DNA of 49,024 bases from Actinomycetales bacterium (GCA_015655415.1 JAATFB010000029.1:1-49024), one strand, 5' to 3'; shown: positions 32,899 to 42,343, counted from the first letter of the stretch. A program made the numbers and translations. The notes: generated by a model not told the origin, from the letters alone.

Positions 32899-34821
32899 TC
32901 ACACCAGCAGCTGGTGCTTGGCCAGCTCACGATACAGCGGCGTCGTCTCCACGAGCTCGGAGTGCGTGCCGACGCCCACCACTCGGCCCTTCTCGAGCAC
33001 GACGATCTGATCCGAGTCCACCACCGTCGAGAGCCGGTGGGCGATCACGATGAGCGTCCGGTCCTCCGCGACGGCGTCGATCGCCTCGCGCATCAGCTGC
33101 TCGTTGCGGCCGTCGAGGCTGGAGGTCGACTCGTCGAGCAGCAGGATCGGCGGGGCCGCGAGCAGGGCCCGGCCGATGGCGAGTCGCTGGCGCTCCCCGC
33201 CGGATAGCATGACGCCGTCCTCGCCGACCGGCGCACCGAGGCCGAGCGGAGTGCGCTCCAGCACGTCGGTGAGGTTCACGGCGTGCAGCACGTCGACGCA
33301 CTGCTCGTCCGTCGCGTGAGGTGCGCCCAGGACGAGGTTGTCCCGGAGCGAGCCCGCCAGCACGGGCGCGTCCTGTTCCACGTAGCCGATCTGGGCGCGC
33401 AGCTCGGCGCGGTCCAGGGTGCGGATGTCCAGGCCGCCCAGCGAGATCACGCCGTCGTCCGGATCGTAGAACCGCTCGATCAGCGCCAAAATCGTGCTCT
33501 TCCCCGCGCCTGAGGGCCCGACGAGCGCCGTGCGGCGCCCGCGCGGCGCCGCGAAGCTCACACCGTGCAGGACGCCGCCGTCGTCGACGGCGTCGGACGC
33601 CGTCAGCCCGGTCACCCGCACCTCCTGCGGTCCGCCGTCCGCCCGCGCGACGCCCTCGTCGTCGTCGCGCGCGCGTGCCGTACGGGCGGCGATCACGCGG
33701 TCCGGGTAGGCGAAGCTCACGTTCTCGAAGGTGATGGCGGGGGCATCCGGGTTCACCGCGGCGTTCGCGGGACCGACCATCACCGCGCGCTGGTCGACCG
33801 GAAGGTCGTTCGCGTCCTCGCTCGGCAGGTCGATGATCTCCTGGATGCGCCCCAGCGCACCGAGAGCCGAGTTCACCGAGGTGAAGGCGCCGAAGGCCTG
33901 GCCCAGCGGCAGCACCATCATGAACAGGAACAGGATGAACGCCACCAGGTCCGCCACCGTGATGGCACCGCTGGCGACGCGATACCCGCCGACCCCCAGA
34001 ACCACCAGGAACGACACCTGCATGGCGATGCCGGCGACCGGCACGACCAGCGCGGAGATCTTCGCGACCTTGACGCCCATGCGGTAGGCGGCCGTCGCGT
34101 CCTCCTCCACCCTCTCGACCTCTCGGCTCGTGGCGCCCGCGGCCCTGATCGTGCGCACCGCGCTGACGGCGCGCTCGACCGATGCCGCAAGGTCGCCGAC
34201 CCGCTCCTGCGCCCTGCGGCTGGCGACCCTGATGCGGCCGGAGAGCAGCACCACGACCGCGATCGACACGGCGATCACCAGCACCGTCAGGGCGAGCAGC
34301 ACGGGGTCGATGACGAGCATCGCGACGAGGGCTCCGACGAACGTGAGGGCGCCGCCGATCGCCTCCACGAGCCCCTGCGTGAGCACCGCGCGCAGCAGCG
34401 TGGTGTCGCTTCCCACCCGGGAGACGAGGTCGCCAGTGCGCCGGGCATCGAACTCGCTGATCGGCAGGCCCAGCATGCGCGCCACGAGGCGCTTGCGCGA
34501 GGACAGCACCACGCTCTCACCGGTGCGTTGCAGCAGGTAGTGCTGATATCCCGAGATGAGACCGGACGCCACCACGAGCGCCACGAGACCCCAGACGAGC
34601 GCGCCGAGCGCCCTGCCGCTCTGCACGATGCCGATGACCTGGCTGACCAGCAGCGGCTGGGCCAGGCTCGCCGCCGCGCCGAGCACGCTCAGCACGACGA
34701 CCACGGCCATCGTGCCGCGGTGCTCGAGGATGTAGGGCAGCAGCTGCCCGAACGTGGCCCGTGGGCCGTCATCGTCCCCGGCGCGGCCGAAGCGGCGACG
34801 TGCGGGCGCGGAAGTGCTCAT
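32899..34821 (-). CDS. ABC transporter, fused permease-ATPase (exporter type)
   Basis: 640 aa. A six-helix exporter membrane domain (about 35-320: VVVVLSVLGAAASLAQPLLV, VWGLVALVVASGLI, further paired helices) is followed by an ATPase with Walker A GPSGAGKSTI, Q-loop IGYVEQDAP, signature LSGGERQRLAIGRAL, Walker B ILLLDESTSSLD and the switch His in AHRLST. About 35 extra residues (ARARDDDEGVARADGGPQEV and more) are inserted between the first strand of the ATPase domain and its usual continuation. The substrate, drug or lipid, is unknown. The ATG at 34821 has CTGGAG 5 nt upstream. It probably works as a homodimer. Convergent with pckG, divergent from the ABC-2 operon. Confidence 0.93.
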   Translation of the reverse strand: MSTSAPARRRFGRAGDDDGPRATFGQLLPYILEHRGTMAVVVVLSVLGAAASLAQPLLVSQVIGIVQSGRALGALVWGLVALVVASGLISGYQHYLLQRTGESVVLSSRKRLVARMLGLPISEFDARRTGDLVSRVGSDTTLLRAVLTQGLVEAIGGALTFVGALVAMLVIDPVLLALTVLVIAVSIAVVVLLSGRIRVASRRAQERVGDLAASVERAVSAVRTIRAAGATSREVERVEEDATAAYRMGVKVAKISALVVPVAGIAMQVSFLVVLGVGGYRVASGAITVADLVAFILFLFMMVLPLGQAFGAFTSVNSALGALGRIQEIIDLPSEDANDLPVDQRAVMVGPANAAVNPDAPAITFENVSFAYPDRVIAARTARARDDDEGVARADGGPQEVRVTGLTASDAVDDGGVLHGVSFAAPRGRRTALVGPSGAGKSTILALIERFYDPDDGVISLGGLDIRTLDRAELRAQIGYVEQDAPVLAGSLRDNLVLGAPHATDEQCVDVLHAVNLTDVLERTPLGLGAPVGEDGVMLSGGERQRLAIGRALLAAPPILLLDESTSSLDGRNEQLMREAIDAVAEDRTLIVIAHRLSTVVDSDQIVVLEKGRVVGVGTHSELVETTPLYRELAKHQLLV

Positions 34822-34953
34822 GAGAACTCCAGGTCGAGTCCGGTAGGGATGCCTGCCGAAGGCTATCAATGCCTCCTGCGAGTGCTTCGTGAGGACCGGG
34901 GAACGCCGGGCGTGCCGGCGCCGGGCGCGGTGCGTCGTGTCGTTCGCCTGGGT

Positions 34954-34959
34954 TACGTT
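34954..34959 (+). promoter_or_regulatory. -10 box of the ABC-2 operon (leaderless)
   Basis: TACGTT, 7 nt before GTG 34967. Confidence 0.55.
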
Positions 34960-34966
34960 GGACACC

Positions 34967-35893
34967 GTGTCCTCGCCGGTGATCGTCGCATCCGACCTCG
35001 TGAAGCGCTACGGCGAGGTGGTCGCCGTGGGCGGCGTCTCCTTCGAGGTGGCGCCGGGGGAGTCGTTCGGGCTTCTCGGGCCCAACGGAGCCGGCAAGTC
35101 GACGACCATGCGGATGATCGGCGCCGTCTCCACGCGCACGAGCGGCCGCCTGGAGATCCTCGGCCTCGACCCCGACCGGTACGGCCCCGAGATCCGCTCC
35201 CAGCTCGGCGTCGTGCCGCAGTCCGACAACCTGGACGAGGAGCTGCGGGTTCGCGAGAACCTCCTGGTCTACGGCCGCTACTTCGGTATGACGAGGGCGC
35301 ACGTGAGCGGCAGGGCCGACGAGCTGCTGGCCTTCGCGCAGCTGCAGGACAAGGCGAAGGCCAAGGTGACCGACCTCTCCGGCGGCATGAAGCGGCGCCT
35401 CACCATCGCCCGCGGCCTGATGAACGATCCGCGCATCCTGCTGCTCGACGAGCCGACCACGGGGCTCGACCCGCAGGCACGGCACATCCTCTGGGACCGC
35501 CTCTTCCGGCTCAAGGAGCAGGGCACCACTCTGGTGCTCACGACGCACTACATGGACGAGGCGGAACAGCTCTGCGATCGCCTGGTCGTCGTCGACAAGG
35601 GCGCCATCATGGCCGAGGGGTCCCCGTCGTCGCTGATCCGAAGGTACTCGTCGCGCGAGGTGCTCGAGCTCCGCTTCGGCGCCGACCGCAACGCCGAGAT
35701 GGCGGATCGGCTGCGCGACGCCGGCGACCGCGTCGAGGCGCTTCCCGATCGCGTGCTGGTGTACACGGCAGACGGCGAGGGCGAGCTCGCTCGGCTCACC
35801 GACGCGGGGATGCGCCCCATCACCTCGCTCGTGCGCCGCTCCAGCCTGGAGGACGTCTTCCTGCGGCTCACCGGAAGGTCGCTGATCGAATGA
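34967..35893 (+). CDS. ABC-2 transporter ATPase (DrrA/NodI-like)
   Basis: 308 aa. Walker A GPNGAGKSTTMRMI (about 40-53), Q-loop LGVVPQSDNLDEEL, signature LSGGMKRRLTIARGL, Walker B ILLLDEPTTGLDPQ, switch His in TTHYMDEAEQL, then the C-terminal regulatory extension of DrrA-type ATPases ending SLEDVFLRLTGR. GTG 34967 is chosen over upstream in-frame codons because TACGTT is 7 nt ahead and the first beta-strand (VIVASDLVKRYG) follows at once. It forms an operon with two permeases (ATGA overlap). The substrate is unknown; close relatives export lipids or drugs. Confidence 0.95.
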   Translation: MSSPVIVASDLVKRYGEVVAVGGVSFEVAPGESFGLLGPNGAGKSTTMRMIGAVSTRTSGRLEILGLDPDRYGPEIRSQLGVVPQSDNLDEELRVRENLLVYGRYFGMTRAHVSGRADELLAFAQLQDKAKAKVTDLSGGMKRRLTIARGLMNDPRILLLDEPTTGLDPQARHILWDRLFRLKEQGTTLVLTTHYMDEAEQLCDRLVVVDKGAIMAEGSPSSLIRRYSSREVLELRFGADRNAEMADRLRDAGDRVEALPDRVLVYTADGEGELARLTDAGMRPITSLVRRSSLEDVFLRLTGRSLIE

Positions 35894-36729
35894 CGGCTCT
35901 GGACGCCGCGCCCGGCGAGCAGCTGCGGCGCGTGGCCGCGAGGCCGCGCCGGTTCGGGGCCTGGTACGTGGCGGAGCATCGGCTGCGCGTGATGCGGTCG
36001 TACGTCTCGACGGTGCTCATCGGAGCGGTGGGGACGCCTCTGCTGTACCTGTTCGCGATGGGTGTCGGCCTCGGTGCGCTGGTGAGCGCGAACCTCGGCC
36101 CGCACGCGGTGGACGGCGTCAGCTATCTGCGATTCGTGGCGCCCGCGCTGCTGTGCACGGCGGCGGTGACGGTGGCGTCCGAGGAGTTCACCTACCCGGT
36201 CATGCTGGGCTTCAAGTGGAACCCCACGTTCGTCGGCATCAGCTCCTCTCCCGTCTCGCCGGGGCAGATCATCGACGGAATGGTCATCGCCGTCGTCATC
36301 CGGCTGGTGGCGACCAGCGCGGTCTACTGGCTGTTCATGCTGTTGTTCGGGGCGACGCCCTCTGGCGCCGCTGCGCTGTCCGTGCTCATCGCGACCCTGG
36401 TCGGGCTCGCGTTCGGCGCGCCGGTGATGGCCTACGTGGCGACGCTGACCAGCGACAGCGGTCAGATCGCGATGCTGATGCGGTTCGTGCTGCTGCCGCT
36501 CACCCTGTTCTCCGGCACGTTCTTCCCGCTGACGCTCATGCCGGTGTACCTGCAGTGGATCGGCTGGCTCTCCCCGATCTGGCACGGCACCCAGCTGGCG
36601 CGGATCGTCTCCTACGGCGCCCGGGAGCCGGCCTGGCTGATCGCGGTGCACGTGCTCTACCTGCTGGCGCTGTTCGTCTCGGGGTGGCTCCTGGCCCGCC
36701 GCATCGCCAAGGGCAGGCTGTACTCGTGA
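35890..36729 (+). CDS. ABC-2 type permease, first subunit (NodJ/DrrB-like)
   Basis: 279 aa with six predicted helices (STVLIGAVGTPLLYLFAMG, FVAPALLCTAAVTVAS, VIRLVATSAVYWLFMLLFG, VLIATLVGLAFGAPVM, RFVLLPLTLFSGTFFPL, VLYLLALFVSGWLL). The FSGTFFPL segment and short amphipathic linkers are typical of ABC2_membrane proteins. The ATG overlaps the ATPase stop and the stop overlaps the next GTG. Confidence 0.93.
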   Translation: MTALDAAPGEQLRRVAARPRRFGAWYVAEHRLRVMRSYVSTVLIGAVGTPLLYLFAMGVGLGALVSANLGPHAVDGVSYLRFVAPALLCTAAVTVASEEFTYPVMLGFKWNPTFVGISSSPVSPGQIIDGMVIAVVIRLVATSAVYWLFMLLFGATPSGAAALSVLIATLVGLAFGAPVMAYVATLTSDSGQIAMLMRFVLLPLTLFSGTFFPLTLMPVYLQWIGWLSPIWHGTQLARIVSYGAREPAWLIAVHVLYLLALFVSGWLLARRIAKGRLYS

Positions 36730-37559
36730 GCGGACTCGACGGCGAGGCTCCGCTGCGCCCCCGCACATCCCGCCGCGCAGCAGGCTCCCTGTACGCGGGC
36801 AACGCCCGCTCCGTGGTCTATCGGGGATGGCTCGCCACGAAGTCGACCAACTGGCTGGTCGTGGTCTCCGGCGTGTTCGAGCCGGTGTTCTACCTGCTCT
36901 CGCTCGGCGTCGGACTGGGCGGCCTCGTCGGCCAGGTGACTGCCGGCGACGGGCAGCGGATCCCGTACGCGGCGTTCATCGCGCCCGCCCTGCTGGCGAC
37001 GGCGGCGATGAACGGTGCGGTGTACGACTCCACGTGGAACGTCTTCTTCAAGATACGGTTCGCCCGGCTGTACGAGGGCATGCTCGCCACGTCGCTGGGC
37101 CCCGTCGACGTGGCCGTCGGAGAGATCTCGCTGGCGCTGCTGCGCGGAGCCGGATACGCGATCGCGTTCATGATCGTGATGCAGCTGGTGGGGCTCAACC
37201 TCTCCTGGTGGGCGCTGCTCGGCCTGCCCGCCGTGCTGCTGGTCGCGTTCGCGTTCGCGAGCCTCGGCATGGGGATCACCAGCTACATGAGGTCGTTCCA
37301 GCAGATGGACATCATCAACTTCGTCATGCTGCCGATGTTCCTGCTGTCGGCGACGTTCTATCCGTTGACCGTCTACCCGCCGCCGATCCAGGTCGTCATC
37401 CAGGCGCTGCCGCTGTGGCAGAGCGTGGAGCTGGTGCGGTCGCTGACCACCGGGTCGGTCAGCGCGGGCATCCTGTGGCACGTGCTGTACCTCGTCGCGA
37501 TGGCGGCGCTGGGCATGACGGTGACCACCAGGCGGCTGCGTGCGCTGTTCCTGGACTGA
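36726..37559 (+). CDS. ABC-2 type permease, second subunit
   Basis: 277 aa and homologous in layout to the preceding permease (VVSGVFEPVFYLLSLGVGLG, AFIAPALLATAAMNGAVYDS, FAFASLGMGI, MLPMFLLSATFYPL). The two probably form a heterodimeric channel served by the single ATPase. GTG 36726 overlaps the upstream stop (GTGA). Gene order ATPase-permease-permease matches NodI/NodJ-like export systems. Confidence 0.92.
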   Translation: MSGLDGEAPLRPRTSRRAAGSLYAGNARSVVYRGWLATKSTNWLVVVSGVFEPVFYLLSLGVGLGGLVGQVTAGDGQRIPYAAFIAPALLATAAMNGAVYDSTWNVFFKIRFARLYEGMLATSLGPVDVAVGEISLALLRGAGYAIAFMIVMQLVGLNLSWWALLGLPAVLLVAFAFASLGMGITSYMRSFQQMDIINFVMLPMFLLSATFYPLTVYPPPIQVVIQALPLWQSVELVRSLTTGSVSAGILWHVLYLVAMAALGMTVTTRRLRALFLD

Positions 37560-37606
37560 CGCGACCCGCGGGACCGCCGGGCACCGCGACCGCCCGCGCC
37601 ACGGCA

Positions 37607-37612
37607 TAGGCT
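37607..37612 (+). promoter_or_regulatory. -10 box of the DUF2269-like gene (leaderless)
   Basis: TAGGCT, 6 nt before ATG 37619. Confidence 0.65.
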
Positions 37613-37618
37613 GACGGC

Positions 37619-38101
37619 ATGAGCGTGGGAAGTGTGATCTTCGACGTGCTGCACGTGGTCGCTGCGGTGTTCATCGTCGGGCCGATGGCCATCCTGCCCA
37701 TGACGGCGATGCGGGCGATCCGGGCCGGCGCCTCCGGCCAGGTGCGCACGCTGGCCGCCTCGACCAACATCTTCAGCCTGCTCTCGCTGCTGGTCGTGAT
37801 CCTGGGCTTCGGCGCGATGGCGTTCGCCGATCCGAAGTACCACACCACGATCGCCTCCACCTGGATCTGGCTCTCCATCGTGTTGTACGTGGTCGCGCTG
37901 GCGCTCACCCTCTTCGTGCTGGTCCCCGCCATGCGTCGCGCCGCCTACGGCCTCGACGGCGAGGGGGCGGTGGTCGCCGAAGACGGAGCGGCCTCGGCGG
38001 AACCGGCGGCGAAGTCGGGGTACGGCGCGATCGCCGGCGTGAGCGGCGTCTCGAGCCTGCTCCTGGTGGCCGTGGTCGTGCTCATGGTCTGGAAGCCCTA
38101 G
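37619..38101 (+). CDS. small integral membrane protein (DUF2269-like)
   Basis: 160 aa with four hydrophobic helices: DVLHVVAAVFIVGPMAILPM, NIFSLLSLLVVILGFGAMAF, TWIWLSIVLYVVALALTLFV and a C-terminal VSSLLLVAVVVLMVW. The LHV.....VG..... pattern and size resemble DUF2269 proteins of unknown role. A 25-residue acidic loop lies between helices 3 and 4. It has its own leaderless promoter and is convergent with the 137-aa gene. Confidence 0.8.
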   Translation: MSVGSVIFDVLHVVAAVFIVGPMAILPMTAMRAIRAGASGQVRTLAASTNIFSLLSLLVVILGFGAMAFADPKYHTTIASTWIWLSIVLYVVALALTLFVLVPAMRRAAYGLDGEGAVVAEDGAASAEPAAKSGYGAIAGVSGVSSLLLVAVVVLMVWKP

Positions 38102-38163
38102 CCCGTCGCAGGCTCGTGGCCTCGGCCCGGCGTACGGGGGGAGGCGTGCCTCCGGCGGACGGG

Positions 38164-38577
38164 TCATCCGGCGGAGCGCCATGACGACACCAGCCGTGTG
38201 ACGTCCGCGGTGAGCGCGTCGGCGTCGTTCCCGCACCGGTACGTCACCAGCTCCGAGGTGGTGCCGTCGCCGAGGGTCATGCGCAGGTGCGTCGTGATGC
38301 CGCCGGTGCATCCGTCGTTCGCACCGCGCCCCGTGTCGCCGGGAAGCCACCCGTCGTCGTGCAGCACTCGCCGGAGTTCGGCGAGCCGACCGGGGTCGGT
38401 CGTGGTGTGCGTGGAGTCGTCGAAGCCGGGGACCGCCTGCGACTGCCGGTAGGAGACCGACAGCATGGTGCCGTTCCACGACCCGGGCCGCACCAGGAGG
38501 ATCGTCGTCGCCACGGCGATCGCGACGACGACCACGGCGCCGCCCGCCCAGAGGGCGACCTTGCGCGCGCTGCTCAC
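38164..38577 (-). CDS. small membrane-anchored extracytoplasmic protein, unknown
   Basis: 137 aa: a short basic N-terminus (MSSARK), one helix (LWAGGAVVVVAIAVATTILL, about 9-28) and an about 105-aa exported domain with two Cys (NDGCTGG and VTYRCGND) that could form a disulfide. The exported part looks like a small beta-rich fold (MLSVSYRQS, LRMTLGDGTTSELVTYRCG). No family recognised. GTG 38577 has TAGGCT 7 nt upstream, which supports both the gene and its start. Downstream of ribH but with its own promoter. Confidence 0.75.
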   Translation of the reverse strand: MSSARKVALWAGGAVVVVAIAVATTILLVRPGSWNGTMLSVSYRQSQAVPGFDDSTHTTTDPGRLAELRRVLHDDGWLPGDTGRGANDGCTGGITTHLRMTLGDGTTSELVTYRCGNDADALTADVTRLVSSWRSAG

Positions 38578-38584
38578 GTCGCAC

Positions 38585-38590
38585 AGCCTA
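38585..38590 (-). promoter_or_regulatory. -10 box of the 137-aa protein gene (leaderless)
   Basis: Minus-strand TAGGCT with a 7-nt gap to GTG 38577. Confidence 0.6.
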
Positions 38591-38656
38591 CGGCGCGGCA
38601 GGCGCGGCCGCGTCCGCCGGACGGAGGCGACGGCGAACGCCGATCCCCGCCGAGCG

Positions 38657-39136
38657 TCATCCGGCCCGGCGCAGCTCCCGCAGCAGGAGCGCCGTGGCGA
38701 TGGCCGCGTGCGCCGCCTCGGCCCCCTTGTCCTCCCTGGAGCCGGGAAGGCCGGCGCGGTCGAGGCCCTGCTGTTCGTCGTCGAGGGTGAGCACTCCGAA
38801 CCCGACCGGCTTCCCGGTGTCCAGCGCGACTCGCGTGAGCCCGTCCGTCGCCGCCGACGAGACGTACTCGAAGTGCGGGGTTCCGCCGCGGATGATCACG
38901 CCGAGCGCGACGACCGCGTCGGCGCCGGCATCCAGAACCGCCCGGCTCACCACGGGAAGCTCGAAGCTGCCCGGCACGCGCACCAGCCGCCACGTGGCGC
39001 CCGAGGCGGTCAACTCGCGCTCCGCACCGGCGACGAGACCATCGCTGATGCTCTCATGCCACGTTCCGGCGACGACCACCACCTTCAGTCCTTCGGCGTT
39101 CAGGATGTCGTGTCCGGGTGCGCCGGCTCCGCTCAT
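38657..39136 (-). CDS. ribH: 6,7-dimethyl-8-ribityllumazine synthase
   Basis: 159 aa. Condenses the pyrimidine from RibD and the 3,4-dihydroxy-2-butanone phosphate from RibBA. Family motifs: [48 protein letters not shown] (catalytic His in the equivalent position) and [18 protein letters not shown]. Normal length. It is the last gene of the riboflavin operon; ATG overlaps the ribBA stop (ATGA). Confidence 0.97.
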   Translation of the reverse strand: MSGAGAPGHDILNAEGLKVVVVAGTWHESISDGLVAGAERELTASGATWRLVRVPGSFELPVVSRAVLDAGADAVVALGVIIRGGTPHFEYVSSAATDGLTRVALDTGKPVGFGVLTLDDEQQGLDRAGLPGSREDKGAEAAHAAIATALLLRELRRAG

Positions 39137-40548
39137 CGGGGCTGTCCTTCCGTGGGCCGATGGTCCTTCACGGGCTGCGCGCCGGCCAGTGTCGGCGCCG
39201 CCACGTGGTGTGCGAGCAGCTCGTCGTCGGCGGCCGCTGCCGCCTCCTGCTCGAACCCGGCGTCGCTGTCGGAGGTCTCGGCCTGGGGATCGGGGTCGAC
39301 GTCTGCCGGGGAGACGGGCAGGAGGTGCCCGAGCCGGTCGCGCTTGGTCTTCAGGTACTGCCGGTTGAGCGCGCCGAGCCCGACGACGAGCGGCACCCGC
39401 TCCTCCACGGTGATGCCGTGCTCGTTCAGCTGCGCCACCTTGTCCGGGTTGTTGGTCAGCAGCCGCACCGAACGGATGCCCAGATCGGCGAGGATCGCGG
39501 ACGCCGCACCGTAGTCGCGTGCGTCGATCGGCAGGCCGAGTGCGAGGTTCGCGTCGAGCGTGTCGAGGCCGTCCTCCTGCAGCCGGTACGCGCGCAGCTT
39601 GTTGATCAGGCCGATCCCGCGGCCCTCGTGCCCGCGCAGGTAGACGACGACGCCGCCGTCGCGCTGGATCGTGTCGAGCGCGGCATCCAGTTGCGGCCCG
39701 CACTCGCACTTGAGCGAGCCGAACGCCTCACCGGTCAGGCATTCGGAGTGCACGCGAACGAGCGACCCGCTGGCGCCCGGGTCTCCGGCGATCACGGCCA
39801 CATGATCGGCGCCGGTCATCCGGTCGCGGTAGGCGCGCAGACGGAACGGCCCGTGCGTGGTCGGCACCGTGGTCTCCACCTCGAAGATCACGCGGGAGCT
39901 CTCCGGGACGGGTGTGACGGGTTCGAGCGGGACGTCGCCGTGGAGCTCCTGCAGGTAGTCGATGAGCGCCTCGATGGTGATCACGGGCACGCCCTCGCGC
40001 TGTCCGAACTCGATCAGCTCGCTCAGCCGCATCATCTCCCCGTCGTCTGCGACCACCTCGGCGATGGCGCCGACGGGCGTCATGCCGGCGAGCTTGAGGA
40101 GGTCGACGGCCGCCTCGGTGTGGCCGTCGCGGACGCGTACGCCGCCGTCCACCGCGCGCAGCGGCACGATGTGGCCCGGTCTGTGGAGGCTGCGGGCCGT
40201 GGAGGCGGGATCGGCGAGGACGCGCAGCGTGTGCGCGCGGTCGGCGGCGCTGATGCCGGTGGAGAGCCGGTCGGCGGCGTCTACGGTGACCGTGTAGTTC
40301 GTCCCGCGCGAGTCCTCGTTGTCGACCACCATCACCGGCAGCTCGAGCCGGTCGGCGAGCTCGTTCGTGAGCGGCGCGCAGATGAAGCCGGACGTGTGGC
40401 GCACCAGCCACGCGATCCACTCCTGCGACGCGGTCTCGGCGGCCAAAACCACGTCGCCCTCGTTCTCCCGGCTCTCGTCGTCGGCCACCAGAACGGGCCG
40501 CCCGGCGCGCAGCGACTCCAGCGCCTCCGGGATCGTCGCCAGCGTCAT
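39133..40548 (-). CDS. ribBA: bifunctional DHBP synthase / GTP cyclohydrolase II
   Basis: 471 aa. The N-terminal DHBP synthase (about 1-205) has [15 protein letters not shown] (acidic metal/substrate loop), RRH-like [10 protein letters not shown] and [10 protein letters not shown]. The C-terminal cyclohydrolase II (about 215-400) has [19 protein letters not shown] (three zinc Cys), [10 protein letters not shown] (catalytic Arg/His region) and LLTNNPDK. A tail of about 65 residues, Asp/Ala-rich, extends beyond the usual end. Supplies both branches of riboflavin synthesis. ATGA overlaps with ribE and ribH on both sides. Confidence 0.97.
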   Translation of the reverse strand: MTLATIPEALESLRAGRPVLVADDESRENEGDVVLAAETASQEWIAWLVRHTSGFICAPLTNELADRLELPVMVVDNEDSRGTNYTVTVDAADRLSTGISAADRAHTLRVLADPASTARSLHRPGHIVPLRAVDGGVRVRDGHTEAAVDLLKLAGMTPVGAIAEVVADDGEMMRLSELIEFGQREGVPVITIEALIDYLQELHGDVPLEPVTPVPESSRVIFEVETTVPTTHGPFRLRAYRDRMTGADHVAVIAGDPGASGSLVRVHSECLTGEAFGSLKCECGPQLDAALDTIQRDGGVVVYLRGHEGRGIGLINKLRAYRLQEDGLDTLDANLALGLPIDARDYGAASAILADLGIRSVRLLTNNPDKVAQLNEHGITVEERVPLVVGLGALNRQYLKTKRDRLGHLLPVSPADVDPDPQAETSDSDAGFEQEAAAAADDELLAHHVAAPTLAGAQPVKDHRPTEGQPR

Positions 40549-41243
40549 ACTTCGCTCCTCACGTCGGAGGGCTCGTGTGACGGTGTGGTCGCCGGCGAGG
40601 ACCCCGCCGCGTGCGCGGCGCGACGCGGCGATCCGGCCGTCTCGACGGCGAGCATCCGTTCCACGTGCCGGGCCAGGATGTCGGTCTCGACGTTGACCGC
40701 GTCGCCGGTCGCCAGCTGGCCGAGCGTCGTCGCGGCCAGGGTCTCGGGGATGAGCGATACCTCGAACCACTGCGGGCCGGCATCCGCGTCGCTCACCGCG
40801 GACACGGTGAGCGAGACGCCGTCGACCGCGATGGAGCCCTTGCGCGCCACCAGCGTGGCGATCTGGGGCGCGAGGCTGAATCGCAGCACCCGCCACGCGT
40901 CGCCCGGGGCGACGGCGAGCACCGTCGCGGTGCCGTCGACATGTCCCTGCACGATGTGGCCTCCGAGCCGGCCGCCCACCAGCGCGGCCCGTTCCAGGTT
41001 GACGGGGGTGCCGACGCTCGCCGCGCCGAGGGTGCTGACGGCGAGGGTCTCGGCCATCACGTCGGCGGTGAAGGCGTCGTCGGTCAGCTCGACGACGGTG
41101 AGGCACACACCGCTGACCGCGATCGAGTCGCCGTGCTTGGCGCCCTCGGTGGAGAGCGCGCCGCGCACGGTGAGCCGTGCCGCGTCCGCCGTGCGGTCGA
41201 TGGCGGAGATCTCGCCGAGCTCTTCGATGATTCCGGTGAACAT
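40545..41243 (-). CDS. ribE: riboflavin synthase, alpha chain
   Basis: 232 aa. Two lumazine-binding repeats: MFTGIIEELGEI... with SGVCLTVVELTDDAF, and GHIVQGHVDGTATV... with DGVSLTVSAVSDAD. Catalyses dismutation of two lumazines to riboflavin. An Ala/Ser/Pro tail of about 25 residues extends past the usual about 200 aa. Start choice: the ATG at 41243 has AAGGAG 7 nt upstream and begins the canonical MFTGIIE; the alternative ATG at 41249 overlaps the ribD stop but has the same AAGGAG only 1 nt away. Confidence 0.96.
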   Translation of the reverse strand: MFTGIIEELGEISAIDRTADAARLTVRGALSTEGAKHGDSIAVSGVCLTVVELTDDAFTADVMAETLAVSTLGAASVGTPVNLERAALVGGRLGGHIVQGHVDGTATVLAVAPGDAWRVLRFSLAPQIATLVARKGSIAVDGVSLTVSAVSDADAGPQWFEVSLIPETLAATTLGQLATGDAVNVETDILARHVERMLAVETAGSPRRAAHAAGSSPATTPSHEPSDVRSEV

Positions 41244-41245
41244 CC

Positions 41246-42343
41246 TCATGCTCCTTGCAGGGCTGGCCTGGGTTCGGCGGCACGCCATGGGTTGAGTGCG
41301 CGTGCCGAGGGGTTGCGGGCGACGACGAGGATGTCGTTGCCGAGTCGTTCGAGGCGATCGATCTCCAGTGCGTGCTGCTCGGTGATCGTGTGCACGCCGA
41401 TGTCGGTCAGTGCGGTCCTGGTGCCGCCGAGCAGGACGGGCGCGAGGTAGACGTCCACCTCGTCGACGAGGCCCTCGCGCACGAACGAGCTCGCCAGCGC
41501 CGGACCGGCCTCCACGTATGCGGTGCGCACGCCGAGCTCCCGCAGCTGAACGAGGGCGTCGGCGAGGTCGTGGCCCGACAGGAAGACCGGCGGGCGCGGA
41601 TGCCGTCGTACCGCGGCGTGCTGCGGGACCGCCCGGTCGCCGAGCACCACCGGAACCGGTTGCCGTGCCAGCAGTTCGCCGGCATCGCCGCGCGCGGTCA
41701 GGCTCGGGTCGTCGGCGAGGACGGTTCCGGTGCCCACCACGATCGCGTCGGATGCCGCCCGTCGTTCGTGCACATGCTGCCGTGCGGCGGTGCCGGTGAT
41801 CCAGCGGCTGGTGCCGTCGGCGGCCGCGATCCGGCCGTCGAGGCTGCTGGCCCACTTGAGCGTGACGTGCGGCCGACCAAGCCGTGCGGCGGTGAGCCAG
41901 TCCGCCAGCAGGGCGGAGGCCGCCTCGGCCTCGACGCCGGCGATCACCTCGATGCCGGCGTCGCGCAGCCGCTGCGCGCCGCCGTGGGAGGCCTGCCCGG
42001 GATCGTCCACGGCGTAGACGACGCGACCGATCCCTGCGGCGATGAGCGCCTCGCTGCACGGCCCGGTGCGTCCCACGTGGTTGCACGGCTCGAGCGAGAC
42101 GACGACGGTGGCGCCGGAGGCCCCGCCCGGGGGCAGCTTCGACAGGGCATCGACCTCGGCGTGGGCGGTGCCGGCCCCGCGGTGCCAGCCCTCCGCGATC
42201 GTCTCCCCGTCGGGCGAGAGGATCACGCAGCCGACGCGCGGGTTCACGCCCGTTGCCGGACCCCTGGCGGCGAGCTCGAGCGCGCGGCGCATAGGCGCCT
42301 CGAACCCCGTGGGCTCTCCTGCGCGCTCGCCCGTGTCGGTCAT
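41246..42343 (-). CDS. ribD: bifunctional deaminase/reductase of riboflavin synthesis
   Basis: 365 aa. The N-terminal cytidine-deaminase-like domain has GTAHAEVDAL (zinc His and catalytic Glu) and EPCNHVGRTGPC (two zinc Cys). The C-terminal reductase domain (about 150-350) has VTLKWASSLDGRIAA, SRWITG, DAIVVGTGTVLADDPSLTAR and GGTRTALTDIG. First gene of the rib operon. ATG 42343 is preceded by GGAGA; an alternative Met 17 codons later also fits the fold. Expression is controlled by the FMN riboswitch at 42455-42624, with an about 110-nt leader between the riboswitch and the start that can form a hairpin around GGCGC/GCGCC. Confidence 0.95.
   Translation of the reverse strand: MTDTGERAGEPTGFEAPMRRALELAARGPATGVNPRVGCVILSPDGETIAEGWHRGAGTAHAEVDALSKLPPGGASGATVVVSLEPCNHVGRTGPCSEALIAAGIGRVVYAVDDPGQASHGGAQRLRDAGIEVIAGVEAEAASALLADWLTAARLGRPHVTLKWASSLDGRIAAADGTSRWITGTAARQHVHERRAASDAIVVGTGTVLADDPSLTARGDAGELLARQPVPVVLGDRAVPQHAAVRRHPRPPVFLSGHDLADALVQLRELGVRTAYVEAGPALASSFVREGLVDEVDVYLAPVLLGGTRTALTDIGVHTITEQHALEIDRLERLGNDILVVARNPSARALNPWRAAEPRPALQGA

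Noticed and set aside
30774..32930. 718-codon minus-strand open frame opposite pckG
   Set aside because: Shadow of a well-defined PEPCK; no motifs.
33565..36729. Single plus-strand frame of over 1000 codons ending in a permease
   Set aside because: Only the part from ATG 35890 is a real gene (first ABC-2 permease). The upstream part is antisense to the ABC exporter and out of frame with the ABC-2 ATPase.
38140..38153. Small hairpin GGAGGCGTGCCTCC between two convergent genes
   Set aside because: Only a 5-bp stem with a tetraloop and no T-tract; too weak to call a terminator.
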